A DNA stretch of 64,000 bases from NCBI GenBank assembly GCA_963920575.1, contig OY986964.1, forward strand, positions 17,797,987-17,861,986, written 5' to 3'. The translations under genes and the position numbers were made by a program. Positions 43,720 to 54,872 of this stretch are shown one piece after another. The notes under the pieces are model-generated. The model was not told where the DNA came from. It did not search any database and saw only the letters and a list, made by a program, of their open reading frames with translations. Position 1 is the stretch's first letter. Each line of letters begins with the position of its first letter. Source of the stretch: Narthecium ossifragum. Its lineage: Eukaryota; Streptophyta; Magnoliopsida; Dioscoreales; Nartheciaceae.

Positions 43720-45196
43720 ATAATATGGGTGTAAGTTTCTGAATAAGATTATTTGATTGTTACATTCAACTGCATGAAGCATAAATTTATGTGTTGTTAT
43801 AAATGTATCGATTGATTTAATGTTCTTCTTCATCACAGGATTGGGACCACCATGCTCGAAACATGGCATATAATAGGAGAACAACACTGATCGATTGGAA
43901 ATCGAACAATGTACATAACGTACATTTCGTTTTTATTATGTCGGTCCTTGATATTAGCTTCATACTCTAAAAATTACGTTGCAGGTCGTCTTTTATGTGC
44001 CACAGGCGCAATTCTCTTATACGATAGAGGCACACACCCTCAGACATGTTATCGGTAGAATGTTAGGGATGCCATGGTGGTCACATCCTAGGTGGTAGAG
44101 GTAAGGATTTTATCAGTATCCTAGCATGTTGGGCACGTACACTAATGGGCTAATGTTTCCTTTCCAAAGTAGGACTCAATGAGAAATCAAGCAAGGACAT
44201 TAGTGGTTGTTGATTGTTGGTGCTATATTAATCAGAGTCAGAGCTTTAATATTCACATGGACCAGCCAAACTTTGGGAAATTGGCTTGTTTTAGAAAAAT
44301 TATGCTTCTATTATTACTATTTTCACTGTTTAAATCCTCGATTAGATGTGTTATTTTGTTTTATAATTCAAGATGTGACTCAATTTTTTGGCGCCTCATG
44401 ATATGAGGGTATGAAAATTGTAATGTTATGAACGTACCTGTGCTGCTGTTGATGCAATTGAGTACGTTGTTGATGGTTCCTGCTCACGATTAACTACGTA
44501 GAATCATTAAATTTGAATATGCTAGCCATCAGGAGATTGTTTTGGAATTGGTTTGTCATGAATGAATTGATAAGACATGGTAGCATTTTTGGATGAGATA
44601 TGGCTATTTGAACCACAAGCCAATGTAAAGCATGATTTGATTTGCTAAATAGGGGTGCAAATTTTTTACATGATCCCAATGTAATCCTGGGTTGGCTGAA
44701 ATTATAGGATTTGGATGTTTAACATATTTAATGTAAAACACCGTTTGTAGATCATGAAGACTTTGGGATATAAAATGATGTGAGAACTATTACTTAAAAT
44801 AGTACGTCCAATTACATTGAATGCGAATCGATAATCCCACTCTACAGTGCTAAAAATTCCCCACGTCATCGAGCCTCTAGCATAGGATTTCTTAAAGCAA
44901 ATGACCATTACTTTTCTAAACTAATAAGTTTTCCAAAGACCGTGCCAGGGGCATGGATCCATCATAAATAGGTGTTGATTATCTTTTTCTGTGGATTTCT
45001 ATTTCTGGAATCACAAAAACCCTCATTTGATCTTTGTTTCCGACACAATGAAGCATAATAGAAAGAAGAAAAAGAATAAAGTATTGGAGAAGAAATAGCT
45101 CAGAGAGCTGGAAAAATTGCTGTAAATTACTGGGAAAGAATAACATGTATTGTTGTCTATCTTTGAGAGAACCGTGTCCAACCGGGTAAACACTAG
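43720..45196 (+). other. Helitron 3' tail with exon-like fragments
   Basis: There is no long frame. Two short coding-like pieces have splice-like borders. 43840-43912 is preceded by TTCTTCATCACAG. 43986-44101 is preceded by TTACGTTGCAG and followed by GTAAGG, encoding VVFYVPQAQFSYTIEAHTLRHV and onward to a TAG. I cannot identify them. They may be extra Helitron exons or captured host exons. The rest (44110-45170) is AT-rich without recognised features. Confidence 0.4.
45171..45196 (+). other. Candidate Helitron 3' terminus
   Basis: An imperfect GC-rich hairpin (ACCG...CGGGT) is followed by 10-12 bp ending CTAG, then T. This is the CTRR-T ending expected of Helitrons. The stem is weak, so confidence is moderate. 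The sequence after it is chromovirus LTR. Confidence 0.5.
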
Positions 45197-45365
45197 TCTT
45201 ATTATATTGTTGAGGTTTGGAATTATTGTTAAATAAGGGTGCTTATGAAATGCTTAGGGAAACCAGTAAACTAGAGGGAACCCTCGCCAAAATTATTCCA
45301 CATTTAGTTAGGTTCCGGTTCGAGTCGTCCGGCCCGGTTGGGCCTTCGCGGGTCGGGACGCGACA
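45197..45365 (+). repeat. 3' end of a chromovirus 5' LTR
   Basis: About 169 bp match the end of family A LTRs (GGGAACCCTCGCC, then GGTTCCGGTTCGAGTCG, GGGTCGGGACGCGACA). The upstream part was lost at the Helitron boundary. Confidence 0.85.
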
Positions 45366-45368
45366 ACT

Positions 45369-45380
45369 TGGTATCAGAGC
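45369..45380 (+). promoter_or_regulatory. Primer-binding site, initiator tRNA-Met
   Basis: TGGTATCAGAGC starts 3 bp after the LTR and identifies it as a 5' LTR. Confidence 0.92.
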
Positions 45381-45567
45381 TTAGGGTGTAGGTTCCAGGG
45401 ATAGGATCAGGATTCGGTTCAGATTGAGCGTGGGATGGGATAGTTCTATTTCTAGCACATCCGTGCATGCTCTTCTGCAATGTGTTCTGCTTTTCACTTT
45501 TTCGCTATGTTGTTTGCTTTGTCGTTTCTGACGAATGGACGCTCATTTATCGTTAGTGATTGTGCAG

Positions 45568-45765
45568 ATGTCAGGAGCTCGAGGCCGATCTTCGATTGTT
45601 GGTCGGGGTGGGGCACGACCTGGTCGACCCACCCGACCAGACAGGGTGGCACCTGTCAGGGACGTCAGAGCTAGACGGGTTGAGCTATCACTAGCGACGA
45701 TTTCGGTCGCACGGGAGGAGGCCTTTCTCGCTGAGGAGGGGGCCTTCGCTCCTGTCAACGGGCGG
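45568..45765 (+). pseudogene. Chromovirus gag N-terminus
   Basis: ATG at 45568 begins MSGARGRSSIVGRGGARPGR. The frame continues through VAREEAFLAEEGAFAPVNG, which also opens the minus-strand gag at 63378-63605. The rest of gag (capsid and zinc knuckle) is missing. Protease sequence follows within a few codons in another frame, so an internal deletion joined gag to protease. Confidence 0.75.
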
Positions 45766-46180
45766 GACAGCCAGGGTAGACCGGCTCAGCCGATCTTGTT
45801 CCTTGGAGGTTGGAGCCCTCCGTGTTTGTCTAGACCTGCAGGTGCTAGACATGACGAGCTTTGATGTGATACTCGGTATGGACTGGTTAGTAGCATACCG
45901 AGCCATCATCGACTGTGGTCACCGGAGGGTGGTCGCTTGGACACCCGACGGGACATGGTTTGTGTAGTTGGGGGATCGGCTCTCAGCTGATTCCTTTGCT
46001 TGTGGTGTGGTAAGGCGTGCCGGCGAGCTTTCAGCCTTACTGGCCAGCCTGTCCCTATTTGGTTCTGAGGGAGTGCAGCAGAACAGTTTTCCCAGGATCG
46101 TGTGCGACTTTGCAGACGTATTTCCTGAGGTGTTGCTGGGGTTCCCCCGTCCAGAGACGTCGATTTTGAGATCGAACTAG
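45766..46180 (+). pseudogene. Chromovirus aspartic protease remnant
   Basis: The reading crosses frames. FDVILGMDWLVAYRAIIDCG, the conserved segment after the active-site half, is seen at about 45860-45920. PDGTWFV is followed by a TAG at about 45966, then the spacer to RT (ALLASLSLFGSEGVQQ...[12 protein letters not shown]). The DTGA active site is not visible, having been lost with the gag deletion. Confidence 0.7.
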
Positions 46181-46728
46181 TACCAAGTATTGCACTGATC
46201 TCTCTCCCAGCTTTCAGGATGGCACCCACAGAGAAGAGCAAGTTGAGAACCCAGTTGGACGAGCTGACCAGCAGAGGCTTCATCCATCCAAGCATGTATC
46301 CCTGGGGGGCGCCAGTGTTGTTCACAAAGAAGAAGGATGGTACCCTTCGACTTTGCATAGGCTACAGGCAGCTCAACAGGGTCAGGGTGAAGAACAGGTA
46401 TCTGATGCCGAGGATCGACGACCTGTTTGACCAGTTGCGTGGATCTTCAGTGTTCTCGAAGATCGACCTCCGCACCGGCTACGACCAATTGAGGGTTCGG
46501 GATTGCGACATCCCGAAGACGGCTTTTCGGACTCGGTATGGCCTTTACGAGTTCGTGGTGATGCCGTTTGGGCTGATGAACGCACCAGCAGCGTTCATGG
46601 ATCTCATACAGAGGATCTACTCCCGGCCAGAGGCGGAGCACGAGCGACACTTGGTGACAGTGTTGCAGATACTTCGGGAGCATCAGCTATATGCCAAGGC
46701 TTCTAAGTGCGAGTTCTGGCTTGCATAG
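46181..46728 (+). pseudogene. Chromovirus reverse transcriptase lacking the catalytic FVDD segment
   Basis: From [16 protein letters not shown] the RT fingers and palm are in one open frame: [41 protein letters not shown] (first catalytic Asp) and [21 protein letters not shown]. After RIYS the sequence jumps to [14 protein letters not shown]. The minus-strand relative (52690-52800) has about 20 more residues there, including the two catalytic aspartates. The deletion keeps the frame. The stop at 46726 falls where the relative continues into FLGHVVS, which is readable in another frame at 46729-46760. The enzyme is dead. Confidence 0.85.
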
Positions 46729-47477
46729 GTGGGATTCCTTGGACACGTGGTGTCGGCAGCATGGATCCCAGTTGACCCGGCCAAGGCCGAGGCAGTGGTA
46801 CAGTGGCAGAGACCGAGGACGGTGTTCGAGGTCCGCTGTTTCCTAGGCCTGGCAGGATACTACATACAATTCGTTCAGGACTTCTCCAGAGTTGCGGACC
46901 GATGACCAGACTGACACAGAAGGCCATCCCGTTCATGTGGGATGATGCTTGTGAGCGAGCCTTTGTGAAGCTAAGGATGAGGTTGACCAGTGCGCCGGTG
47001 ATGATCGTCCCCGAGCGAGGCGTGGGTTACAGTGTCTACTGCGACGCTAGTAGTGAGGGTTTGGGGTGTGTCCTCATGCAGGAGGGACACGTAGTTGGCT
47101 ATGGTTCTCGTCAGTTGAAGAACCATGAGAGGAACTACCTGACCCATGACTTGGAGCTAGCAGTGGTGGTCTTCGCTCTGAAAACATGGCGGCATTACCT
47201 CTATGGCGAGAAGTTCTCCATCTTCTCGAACCATAAGAGTTTGAGGCATGTTTTCACCCAACGTGACCTCAACCTGACGGAGCTACTAGAGGTCTATGAC
47301 TTTGAGTTGCATTACCATCCTAGTAAGGCAAACGTCGTAGCAGACGCACTGAGCAGACAGGTGAGAGACATCAGAGCAGCAGTTACAGGGTTATCAGCAC
47401 GGCAGTGGCAGGCATTGGAGACAGCGGGCCAAAGAGGGCTCGAATTTGAGGATCAGGGATCCAGCAGCTTCCTCTAG
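46729..47477 (+). pseudogene. Chromovirus RNase H and connection domain
   Basis: RT thumb traces ([16 protein letters not shown]) are readable before 46890. From about 46895 one frame runs through [22 protein letters not shown] to RNase [19 protein letters not shown] (catalytic Asp), NYLTHDLELAVVVFALKTWRHYLYG (catalytic Glu), and FSNHKSLRHVF, where the usual SDHKSL aspartate is replaced by Asn. It then continues through HPSKANVVADALSRQ and ends with TAG at 47475. Confidence 0.85.
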
Positions 47478-48103
47478 ACAGTGCAGAGTATGTCCGTAGT
47501 TCTAGCTAGAGGGATAGAGGCACAACACAGTGATACAGAGCTCAAGGAGTTGCACACATCCGCAAGAATGGAGGGTGCAGACGGGGTCTGGACAATATCG
47601 TCAGACCGAGAGCTATGATTCAGAGGCAGAGTAGCGGTTCCACCAGATCCAGTTCTACAAGACGACGTCCTATGAGAGTTCAATCACTCTCGTTTTGTAG
47701 TTCATTCTGGGGGTACGAAGATGTACCAAAACCTGCGGTGGCAGTTCTGGTGGAGCGGGATGAAGAGGGCAGTGTCGGAGTTCGTATGGCGCTGCCTTAC
47801 CTGTCAGAAGATTAAGGCAGAGTACCAGCAAACTCCAGGGTTACTTCAGCCCCTTCCACTGGCTGAGTGGAAGTGGAAGCACATCACGATGGACTTCGTG
47901 ACCGGGCTACTAAGATCTCCTAGGGGGAATGACGTGATTTGGGTTATCGTTGATCGATCGACCAAATCGGCGCACTTCCTGCCTATACGGACGACATACT
48001 CGACAGACAGGCTGGGCAGTTTGTACATCAGAGAGGTGCTCAGACTACACAGAGTTCCAGTGTCTATAGTGTCAGACCGATCACCACTCTTCAAGAGGCA
48101 GTT
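47478..48103 (+). pseudogene. Chromovirus integrase, truncated in the catalytic core
   Basis: Frames shift several times. The HHCC zinc-binding region is seen around 47690-47815 (HSGGTKMYQNLRWQFWWSGMKR, then CLTCQKIK). The core follows with WKWKHITMDFVTGL (first Asp) and VDRSTKSAHFLPIRTTYSTDRL. It stops at SIVSDRSPLFKRQF, just after the second catalytic Asp, where the 3' LTR of the minus-strand element begins at 48104. Confidence 0.85.
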
Positions 48104-50322
48104 TATTGCGCCCCGACCCGCGAAACCCCAACCGGGGCAGGCGACCTGAACCGGAACCTAGCAAACTACGGAAAAATTTGGTGAGCGTTTCCTCTAACCT
48201 AATAGTCTCCCTAAACAATTCATCAAACACCCTCAATTACAAATTAAAGATTTAAGAAACCTCAAGCTTAAAGATATCAAGTCTCAAAGTATAATATACA
48301 AAACCTTGAAGAGGGAAAAATCGAGTACAAACATTTATACTCTCCCGTAGGAGGCTAACTATACAAGGGTTCTGGGAAAGACAGATCACCACTCCTCAAA
48401 CTCCGCCAGGCGTCGCCGTACCGTCGACCAACTGCCCGTTAGGGGCCACCGAAGAGGAGCTAATGCCTGCACCTGCAAAAAGCAGCCCGGGTAGGAGTGA
48501 GTAACTAAGCTCAGCAGGGAAACTACACTATGACACACAAAAGGAAGAGGGAAACGCAACAGTGTCACCCTCTAGCAAGGCCTGAGTGTACCCAGGAGCC
48601 CCATAACCCCATGCGTGTCCCTGAGGTCCAAAATCATGATCTTCCAGCCAAGCTGGTCACATGCGTCGGTCACTCTCAATAAGCAGGAAACCAACACTGC
48701 TGACTCACAAGCAGGAAACTGGCACTGCTAGCAGGAAATGGCACCACTGAGTATGCACACCCTCTACTCAAGAGTCATCACAACTGGACACTGGCTATAC
48801 CTCAGAACCCGACTCGAGGCCGACACGACCTCTACAATCATCAATCAACAGGTGTTCGAGTCATCTAAGGCTATCATCGAAATCGACTGAACACCACCAA
48901 TCAAACTTGGACCAAGCTACCCAACCCCAGTCCTAGGGCTAAATCCGAGCTTCCAAGCCTCGGGACGGCGATCTACAGATCGCCCACGCCTAAACCTTTT
49001 GCCACTAATGCACAACCAGATGCATGCTATGCACATACGCAGGAAAGCAGATAAGCATGCAACATATTTGCCGATTAAATAAACAAGGTCTGGGCTCGAC
49101 ACTCTGCCGGCCCGGAGTAGTGAACTGTAAAATAGGCCAAGGAGCTACTAAAGTGGTAACCCCACCAACTATAGCAAGTCCGCCAAAAGACAATATGTTA
49201 CGTGAAGCAACCCCGACAAAGAAGACTAACAGTACAACATGCTATCTAAACATCCCGGGAGTCGTCACTCTCCTGGTTCACCACTACCCCTCATTACGGG
49301 GCTAATATGCTCAAGCATAAGTACCAGTTATAAAGCGATAAAGAAATTCGCATACGTGAAGCCCCGCGGGCAAACCCATTGAAAACGCCTCTCAACCACC
49401 AAAGAGATTGATCTCTCTACCAGAGAAGATTGATCTTCTTAGTGCTTGTGAAACCTCGTCCTAGTCAACCGAAAGGGATCGATCTTCTTCGTGACTCGGA
49501 ACCCGTCAATGCTAGCCAAGCAAGGATCGATCTTCTCTAACATAAGGATCAATCCCGCTCGGGCTGGGCACGACCCCCCACAAATGATCGATCTTTTCTC
49601 AAGAAAGATCGATCTGAATGGGTTCACCGGTGGACCACTAGCGAGAAATACCATCGGAAAACTCCACCATATCCCACAAAACTTTGGGATCTGGTAGTAC
49701 GAAAGACCACGAGTCCAAAACCGAATCTTTCATTGAAAACAAACATGTATACAATCAGATCTAAGCAAAACAAACCACAATCAAACTTAGACCTCACAAA
49801 TCCGAAAAAACAAGTAGGTAGGGTCTATACCTAGACTAGAGCAGCTTCAATCACAGCTGCTAAGCCTTGGATCGTCCTCAATTTCCTTCAAATCCAGCCG
49901 GATCTCAACTCAAGAACACAGATTTGAAAAAAAAATCAAAAAACAGGGTTTCGTTCGTTCTATAGATGGACGGTTACCGCCTTATGAGAGATCGATCTCT
50001 TATCAAAAAGAGATCGTTCTTTCATGATGAATCGACATAACGTTCTGGCGCTAAAGATCGATCTCCTTAGCAAGGGAAGATCGATCCCCTTTGCCCAGAA
50101 AGCTAGACTTGGTCTAAAACACAAGCACAAGCCAGGATCCTTCGATCCCGGGTCCACCTAACCGTTCTAATCAAACATTTACACAAACACTGTCAGTGTG
50201 GGTACACGTGAGAGTGAAACAAACCGACAAGCTGCAATTTACCAAATTGCCCTTGCGGTCCACAACGGGCCACGGGCCCAACCCAGACGGTCGACCCAGG
50301 AGTGGAGGGACAGGTCCTCACA
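48104..50322 (-). repeat. 3' LTR of the minus-strand chromovirus
   Basis: On the minus strand it starts TGTGAGGACCTGTCCCTCC at 50322 and ends with GGGGCGCAATA, a mutated GCGACA end. It shares its ends, the GCAATTTGGTAAATTGC repeat (50234-50250) and the closing 300 bp with family A. The middle differs, including GATCGATCTT-type palindromes at 49400-49615 and 49985-50092 and a TATA-like CATCTATAGAACG (minus) at about 49955-49967. Confidence 0.88.
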
Positions 50323-50394
50323 TCCTTAAAGGAAATCTCATCCCAAGATTCGATAAAGGTAGGGCTCGGATATAGAAAAGCAGCTACACTAGAA

Positions 50395-50865
50395 GACATG
50401 ACAAGAGGTACCTCGAGAAGGAAACAAGTGCGAAAACTCCTACCGCATGCGCTCCTCGTGCTCCCAGGTCATCTCCTCGGTACCTCTGTGCCTCCACAGT
50501 ACCTTGACTAAGGGAATTGTCTTGCCCCGCAAGACCTGATCCCTCCGGTCAAGTACCCGAACTGGCCGCTCAACGAACATCGTGTCTGCCTCAAGCTCGA
50601 TGTCATCCACCCTGATGTCAAAAGACGGGCCCGGGTGATACTTCCTCAGCATCAGCACTTGAAAAGTCGGATGCACAGCTGACACGTGCTGAGAAAGATC
50701 CAGGCGGTAAACTACCTCGCCAATCCTCTCTAGGATCTTGAACAGCCTGACAAACCATAGCGCCAACTTATCACCTCTGCCAAACTTGACTGACCCTCTG
50801 TACGGTGATGTTCGCAAGAATACTTTGTTGCCGACTTCAAACTGTAACCGCCGTCACCTCTGATA
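50395..50865 (-). pseudogene. Integrase C-terminal domain with chromodomain-like tail
   Basis: On the minus strand this reads VKFGRGDKLALWFVRLFKILERIGEVVYRLDL, VHPTFQVLMLRKYHPGPS and VRVLDRRDQVLRGKTIPLVKVLWRHRGTEEMTWEHEERMR. The last part is the chromodomain-like end typical of Tekay/Del chromoviruses, thought to target integration to heterochromatin. A TAG at about 50437 cuts off the final residues (about 50395). Confidence 0.85.
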
Positions 50866-51865
50866 TGCATAACTCTTCTACCGGCTCTGAGCTGTCAGAA
50901 GTCTCTGCCTTATCTGCACTAGTCTCTCGGACGACCATCTGACAATGTCTGGACCGGTGAGTGGTTCCTATCCAACCTCTGTCCAACACACTGGGGAACG
51001 ACATGGCCTATCATACAACGCCTCGAAAGGTGCTGCTCTAAGGCTGGACTGGTAGCTATTGTTATAGGCGAACTCCACCAAGGGAATGTGCTCCTCCCAG
51101 CTGCCCCCAGCATCAAAGACACATGCTCTCAGCATGTCCTCTAAGATCTGGATCGTCCGCTCTGACTGCCCGTCTGTCTGTGGATGGAATGTCATACTGA
51201 AAGTCAGGAGTGTACCAACTGCCTCCAGAAAGCCTCGCCAGAACCTGCTGGTGAACCTGGGGTCACGATCTAACACTATAGACACTTGAACTCCATGTAG
51301 TCTGACCACCTCTCTGACGTATAAACTGCCCAACCTGTCTGTCGAGTCGGTCGTCCGCATAGGCAGGAAGTGTGCCGATTTGGTCAATCAATCAACGATA
51401 ACCCAAATAGCGTCATTCCCCCTAGGAGATGTCGGTAGCCCGGTCACGAAGTCCATCGTGATGTGCTCCTACTTCCACACAGCCAGTGGAAGGGGTTGAA
51501 GTAACCTTGGAGTTCGCTGGTGCTCTGCCTTGACCTTCTGAAAGGTAAGGCAACAGGATATGAACTCCATCACTGCCCTCTTCATCCCGCACAAGAAGAA
51601 CTACCGGCTCAAGTCCTGGTACAGCTTGGTGCCCCCGGGATGAACTGCAAAATGAGAGTGATGGAACTCACTTAGGACGTCATCTCGTAGAACAGGATTT
51701 GTAGGAAACGCTACTCTGCCTCTGAATCGTAGCCCTCCGTCTGACAATAATGTCCAGTCCCCGTCTGCGCCCTCCGTGCTTGCCGATGTGCGCAACTCCT
51801 CGAGCTCCGCATCACTGCATTGCGCCTCTATCACTCTGGCTAGCACTGCTGACATACTCTGCACT
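50866..51865 (-). pseudogene. Integrase zinc-binding and catalytic core
   Basis: The minus-strand frame 51387-50968 covers TKSAHFLPMRTTDSTDRL, the second catalytic Asp in LDRDPRFTSRFWRGF, and the catalytic Glu in HPQTDGQSERTIQILEDMLRA, with normal DD35E spacing. 51864-51601 gives the N-terminal part with RFRGRVAFP and the zinc-binding HHSHFAVHPGGTKLYQDL. Between them several stops occur and CLTC has become CLTF (about 51553). Compared with the plus-strand relative at 47478-48103 this copy is complete but inactive. Confidence 0.85.
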
Positions 51866-52470
51866 GTCTAGTGGTAGCTGCTGGATCCCTAATCCTCAAA
51901 CTCGAGCCCCAACTAGCCCGTTGTCTCTAATGCCTACCACTACCACACTGATAACCCTGCAATTGCTTCTCTGGTATCTGTCATCTGTCTGCTCAGCGCG
52001 TCCGCTACGATGTTTGCCTTACCAGAATGGTAATGTAACTCAAAGTCGTAGCCCTCCAGTAGCTCCATCCAGCGTTGCTACCTCAAGTTGAGGTCACATT
52101 GGGTGCAAACATGCCTCAAACTCTTATGGTCCGAGAAGACAAAGAACTTCTCGCCATAAAGGTAATGCCACCAGGTCTTCAGGGTGAAGACCACCGCTGG
52201 TGGTTCTAAGTTATGGGTTGGGTAGTTGCTCTCATGGTTCTTCAGCTGACGAGAACCATAGTCCACTACGTGTCCCTCCCGCATGAGGACACACCCCAAA
52301 CCCTCACCGTTGGCGTCGCAGTAGACACTGTAACCAACGCCTTGCTCGGGGATGATCAGCACCAGCGCACTGGTCAACCTCGTCCTCAGCTTCACGAAGA
52401 CTCACTCACAAGCATCATCCCACACGAACAGGATGGCCTTCTGTGTCAGTCTGGTCATCGGTCCGGCAAC
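51866..52470 (-). pseudogene. RNase H domain
   Basis: Minus-strand frame 52395-52078 carries [60 protein letters not shown] and [18 protein letters not shown]. The usual catalytic DLELA is NLEPP here, so the glutamate is kept but its context is altered. The C-terminal part to 51866 is readable only with frameshifts (HYHSGKANIVADALS near 52020). Confidence 0.85.
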
Positions 52471-53229
52471 TCTGGAGAAGTCCCGCACGAACCGTCTGTA
52501 GTATCCCGCCAGGCCTGGGGACCTCAAACACTGTCCTCGGTCTCTGCCATTGTACCACTGCCTCGACCTTGGCCGGGTCAATGGAGATCCCTGTTGCTTA
52601 CACCATGTGTCAAAGGAATCCCACCTGTGCAAGCCATAACTCACAATTGGAAGCCTTGGCATATAGTCGATGCTCCCGAAGTAGCTGCAACATTGTCAAC
52701 AAGTGTCGCCCGTGCTCCTCCTCTGATTGAGAATAGATCAGAATGTCATCACCAACGAACACCACCATGAACTGGTCTAGGAACGGCCAGAAGATCCTCT
52801 ACATCAGATCCATGAACGCTGATGGTGCATTCGTCAGCTCAAACGGTGGTAGCCTGCCCGGAGGTCGATCTTCGAGAAGACTGAAGATCCTCGCAACTGG
52901 TTGAACAAGTCATCGATCCACGACATCGAATACCTGTTCTTCACCCTCACCCTGTTGAGCCGCCTGTAGTCTATGCAAAGTTGAAGGGTACCATCCTTCT
53001 TCTTTACGAACAACACTGGCGCCCCCCAACGAGACATGCTAGGTCGGATGAAGCCTCTGCTAGTCAGCTCATCCATTTGGGTCCTCAACTCGCTCTGCTC
53101 TGCTGGTGCCATCCTGAAAGCTAGGAGAGAGATTGGTGCGATACCTGGTACTAGGTCGATCTCAAATCGACCACTCTGGATGGTGGAAGCCCCGGCAACA
53201 CCTCGGGAAACACATCTGCAAAGTCGCAC
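52471..53229 (-). pseudogene. Reverse transcriptase with altered FVDD motif
   Basis: The minus strand opens with [49 protein letters not shown] and continues with [17 protein letters not shown] segment of about 40 codons including the YEFVVMPFG block is lost at about 52833. Near 52750 the catalytic motif reads [10 protein letters not shown], with one extra Gly codon between V and DD. The thumb ([23 protein letters not shown]) is at 52560-52450. The enzyme is inactive. Confidence 0.82.
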
Positions 53230-53600
53230 ACGATCCTGGAAAAACTGCTATGCTATACTCCCTCAGAAGCAAACAGGGACAGGCTGGCCAAGAAGGCAGA
53301 AAGCTTGCTGGCACGCCTTCCCACACCATAAGCAAAGGAATCGGTTGAGAACCGATCCCCCAACAACACAAACGGTATCCCATCGGGTGTCCTCCGGCGA
53401 CCACAGTTGATGATGGCTCGATATGCTGCTAACCAGTCCATAGCGAGTATCACATCAAAGTCCATCATGTCTAGCACCCGCAGGTCTAGACAGACACGGA
53501 GGCCTCCAACCTCCAACGAACAAGATCGGCAGACCCGGTCTACCCTGGCTGTCTTGGCGATCGGCGAGTCTACTGACTGTGCCACCTCTAGTCAACTCGT
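53230..53600 (-). pseudogene. Aspartic protease domain
   Basis: Minus-strand frame 53585-53253 reads VCRSCSLEVGGLRVCLDLRVLDMMDFDVILAMDWLAAYRAIINCGRRR, the conserved C-terminal half of gypsy protease, then the PR-RT spacer ending LASLSLFASEGV. The DTGA active-site region upstream is frameshifted. Confidence 0.75.
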
Positions 53601-54208
53601 CTCTAATTCTAAAAATGCCACACACTAGCAAGCAACATAGGAATGAGACGCCTCAGAATCTATCAACACATCTACTAAAGAACTAGAAAGCTGAAAGAAA
53701 CCTCAGAGTACAGATGGCTCTGCTGCTGCCTGCTGGTACTGCGCTGGTGGCTGGTACAGCTAAACGGTGTCCGGCTGCTCAAGCGCTGGGAGGGCAAACA
53801 CACGCCCTCACTGGCCGCCTCCACCTCTAGAGCGGCTCAGTCCAGCTCCTGATCCGCGCCCACCACTGCTCCCCTTCCAAGCACTGAACTCTCCACCTCT
53901 ATTGCCTTGCGGCATAGCGCCCCGCGCTCCTCACATGTGATAGTCTCTACGGAAGTGTCCCAGCTGCCCGCACTGGACACACGTGACTGACACGTCACAA
54001 GGCTTCTGACCCTGGCCTCCCCCTGATGGAGCCTATCTAGACGACCCGGCTGTCAGGAGAAACTAGCCTGCTGGACTCGACAACTACGGCTGAAACTAAT
54101 GTGGGCGCGGCGACTGCTACTGGAAGTAGCACGGACGCCGCTGTTGGTGTCTACCGAATCCCCCTCTGAACTGGGGTCTCTGCGGTGTACTGGTAGTGAA
54201 TGTCGGTG
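53601..54208 (-). pseudogene. gag C-terminal part with zinc knuckle
   Basis: Near 53990-53940 the minus strand encodes CDVSVTCVQCGQLGHFRRDYH, a CCHC knuckle whose last cysteine is now tyrosine. Pro/Gly/Arg-rich gag linker surrounds it. The reading frame QFRGGFGRHQQRR at about 54170-54130 continues upstream in register at 61294 if the block 54214-61288 and one GAACT are removed. Confidence 0.75.
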
Positions 54209-54213
54209 GAACT

Positions 54214-54871
54214 TGTTGGTTGCTGTGGTGTTGCAGGCCTTGGTGCCGGGCCAGTTGCGCTGTGGGCCAGGCTGCAGGCAGGGCCAGCGTCACCCCCTGG
54301 GGTCACCGTGGTTGGCCCTGTTCGTTGGGCCGGAAGCCCAGGGCAGGGTGGGCTCCTAACGGACCCGACCCGGGCAGCGTGTCTGCGCTGCCAGTGGTGC
54401 TGGCGGTCGATTTGTCGGGTCGACCGCAGCTCTATGGTAAAGGCAATATGGGTCCTCCTACTATCACTCCGGAGTTTTGGTATGGTTGGTTAGCATGTGG
54501 ATCCTGAACCGACGTGGTATCAAAGCGAGGTTACGGGTTCAAACCCCGGTGGTGTCGCTGGGGGGGAGATTGTTGGTTGCTGTGGTGCTGTAGGCCTTGG
54601 TGCCGGGCCAGTTGGGCTGCGGGCCAGGCTGCAGGCAGCGCCAGCGTCACCCCCTGGGGTCACCGTGGTTGGCCCTGTTCGTTGGGCCGGAAGCCCAGGG
54701 CAGGGTGGGCTCCTAACGGACCCGACCCGGGCAGCGTGTCTACGCTGCCAGTGGTGCTGGCGGTCGATTTGTCGGGTCGACCGTAGCTCTATGGTAAAGG
54801 CAATATGGGTCCTCCTACTATCACTCCGGAGTTTTGGTATGGTTGGTTAGCCTGTGGATCCTGAACCGACA
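54214..54871 (+). mobile_element. Miniature LTR element (TRIM/SMART-like)
   Basis: Two 301-bp LTRs (54214-54514 and 54571-54871) start TGTTGGTTGC and end CTGAACCGACR. They surround an internal region of only 56 bp that holds just a primer-binding site (TGGTATCAAAGC, 54515-54526, with extended match to the tRNA-Met 3' end) and a polypurine tract (CTGGGGGGGAGAT, ending 54570). No coding capacity exists. The LTRs are about 97 percent alike by eye. The right LTR abuts copia pol directly. Confidence 0.9.
54403..54427 (+). promoter_or_regulatory. GGTCGA hairpin in the TRIM LTR
   Basis: GCGGTCGA (54403-54410) and TCGACCGC (54420-54427) form an 8-bp perfect stem with a 9-nt loop. It is repeated in the second LTR near 54760-54784. 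It is the same motif type as in the copia LTR. Confidence 0.6.
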
Positions 54872-54872
54872 C

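Larger units (their letters stand above)
41046..45196 (+). mobile_element. Helitron, 5' truncated
   Basis: This rolling-circle transposon remnant contains the C-terminal part of the Rep nuclease domain and the Pif1-family helicase (41046-43719), a long non-coding tail and a candidate 3' terminus at 45196. The 5' TC end is missing. The left side abuts LTR E, while the right side lies inside the 5' LTR of a chromovirus, so the left flank was deleted. Confidence 0.8.

Noticed and set aside
54527..54553. GGTTACGGGTTCAAACCCCGG looks like a tRNA T-arm/B box
   Set aside because: It directly extends the tRNA-Met primer-binding site in a 56-bp internal region; no acceptor, D or anticodon arms are present.
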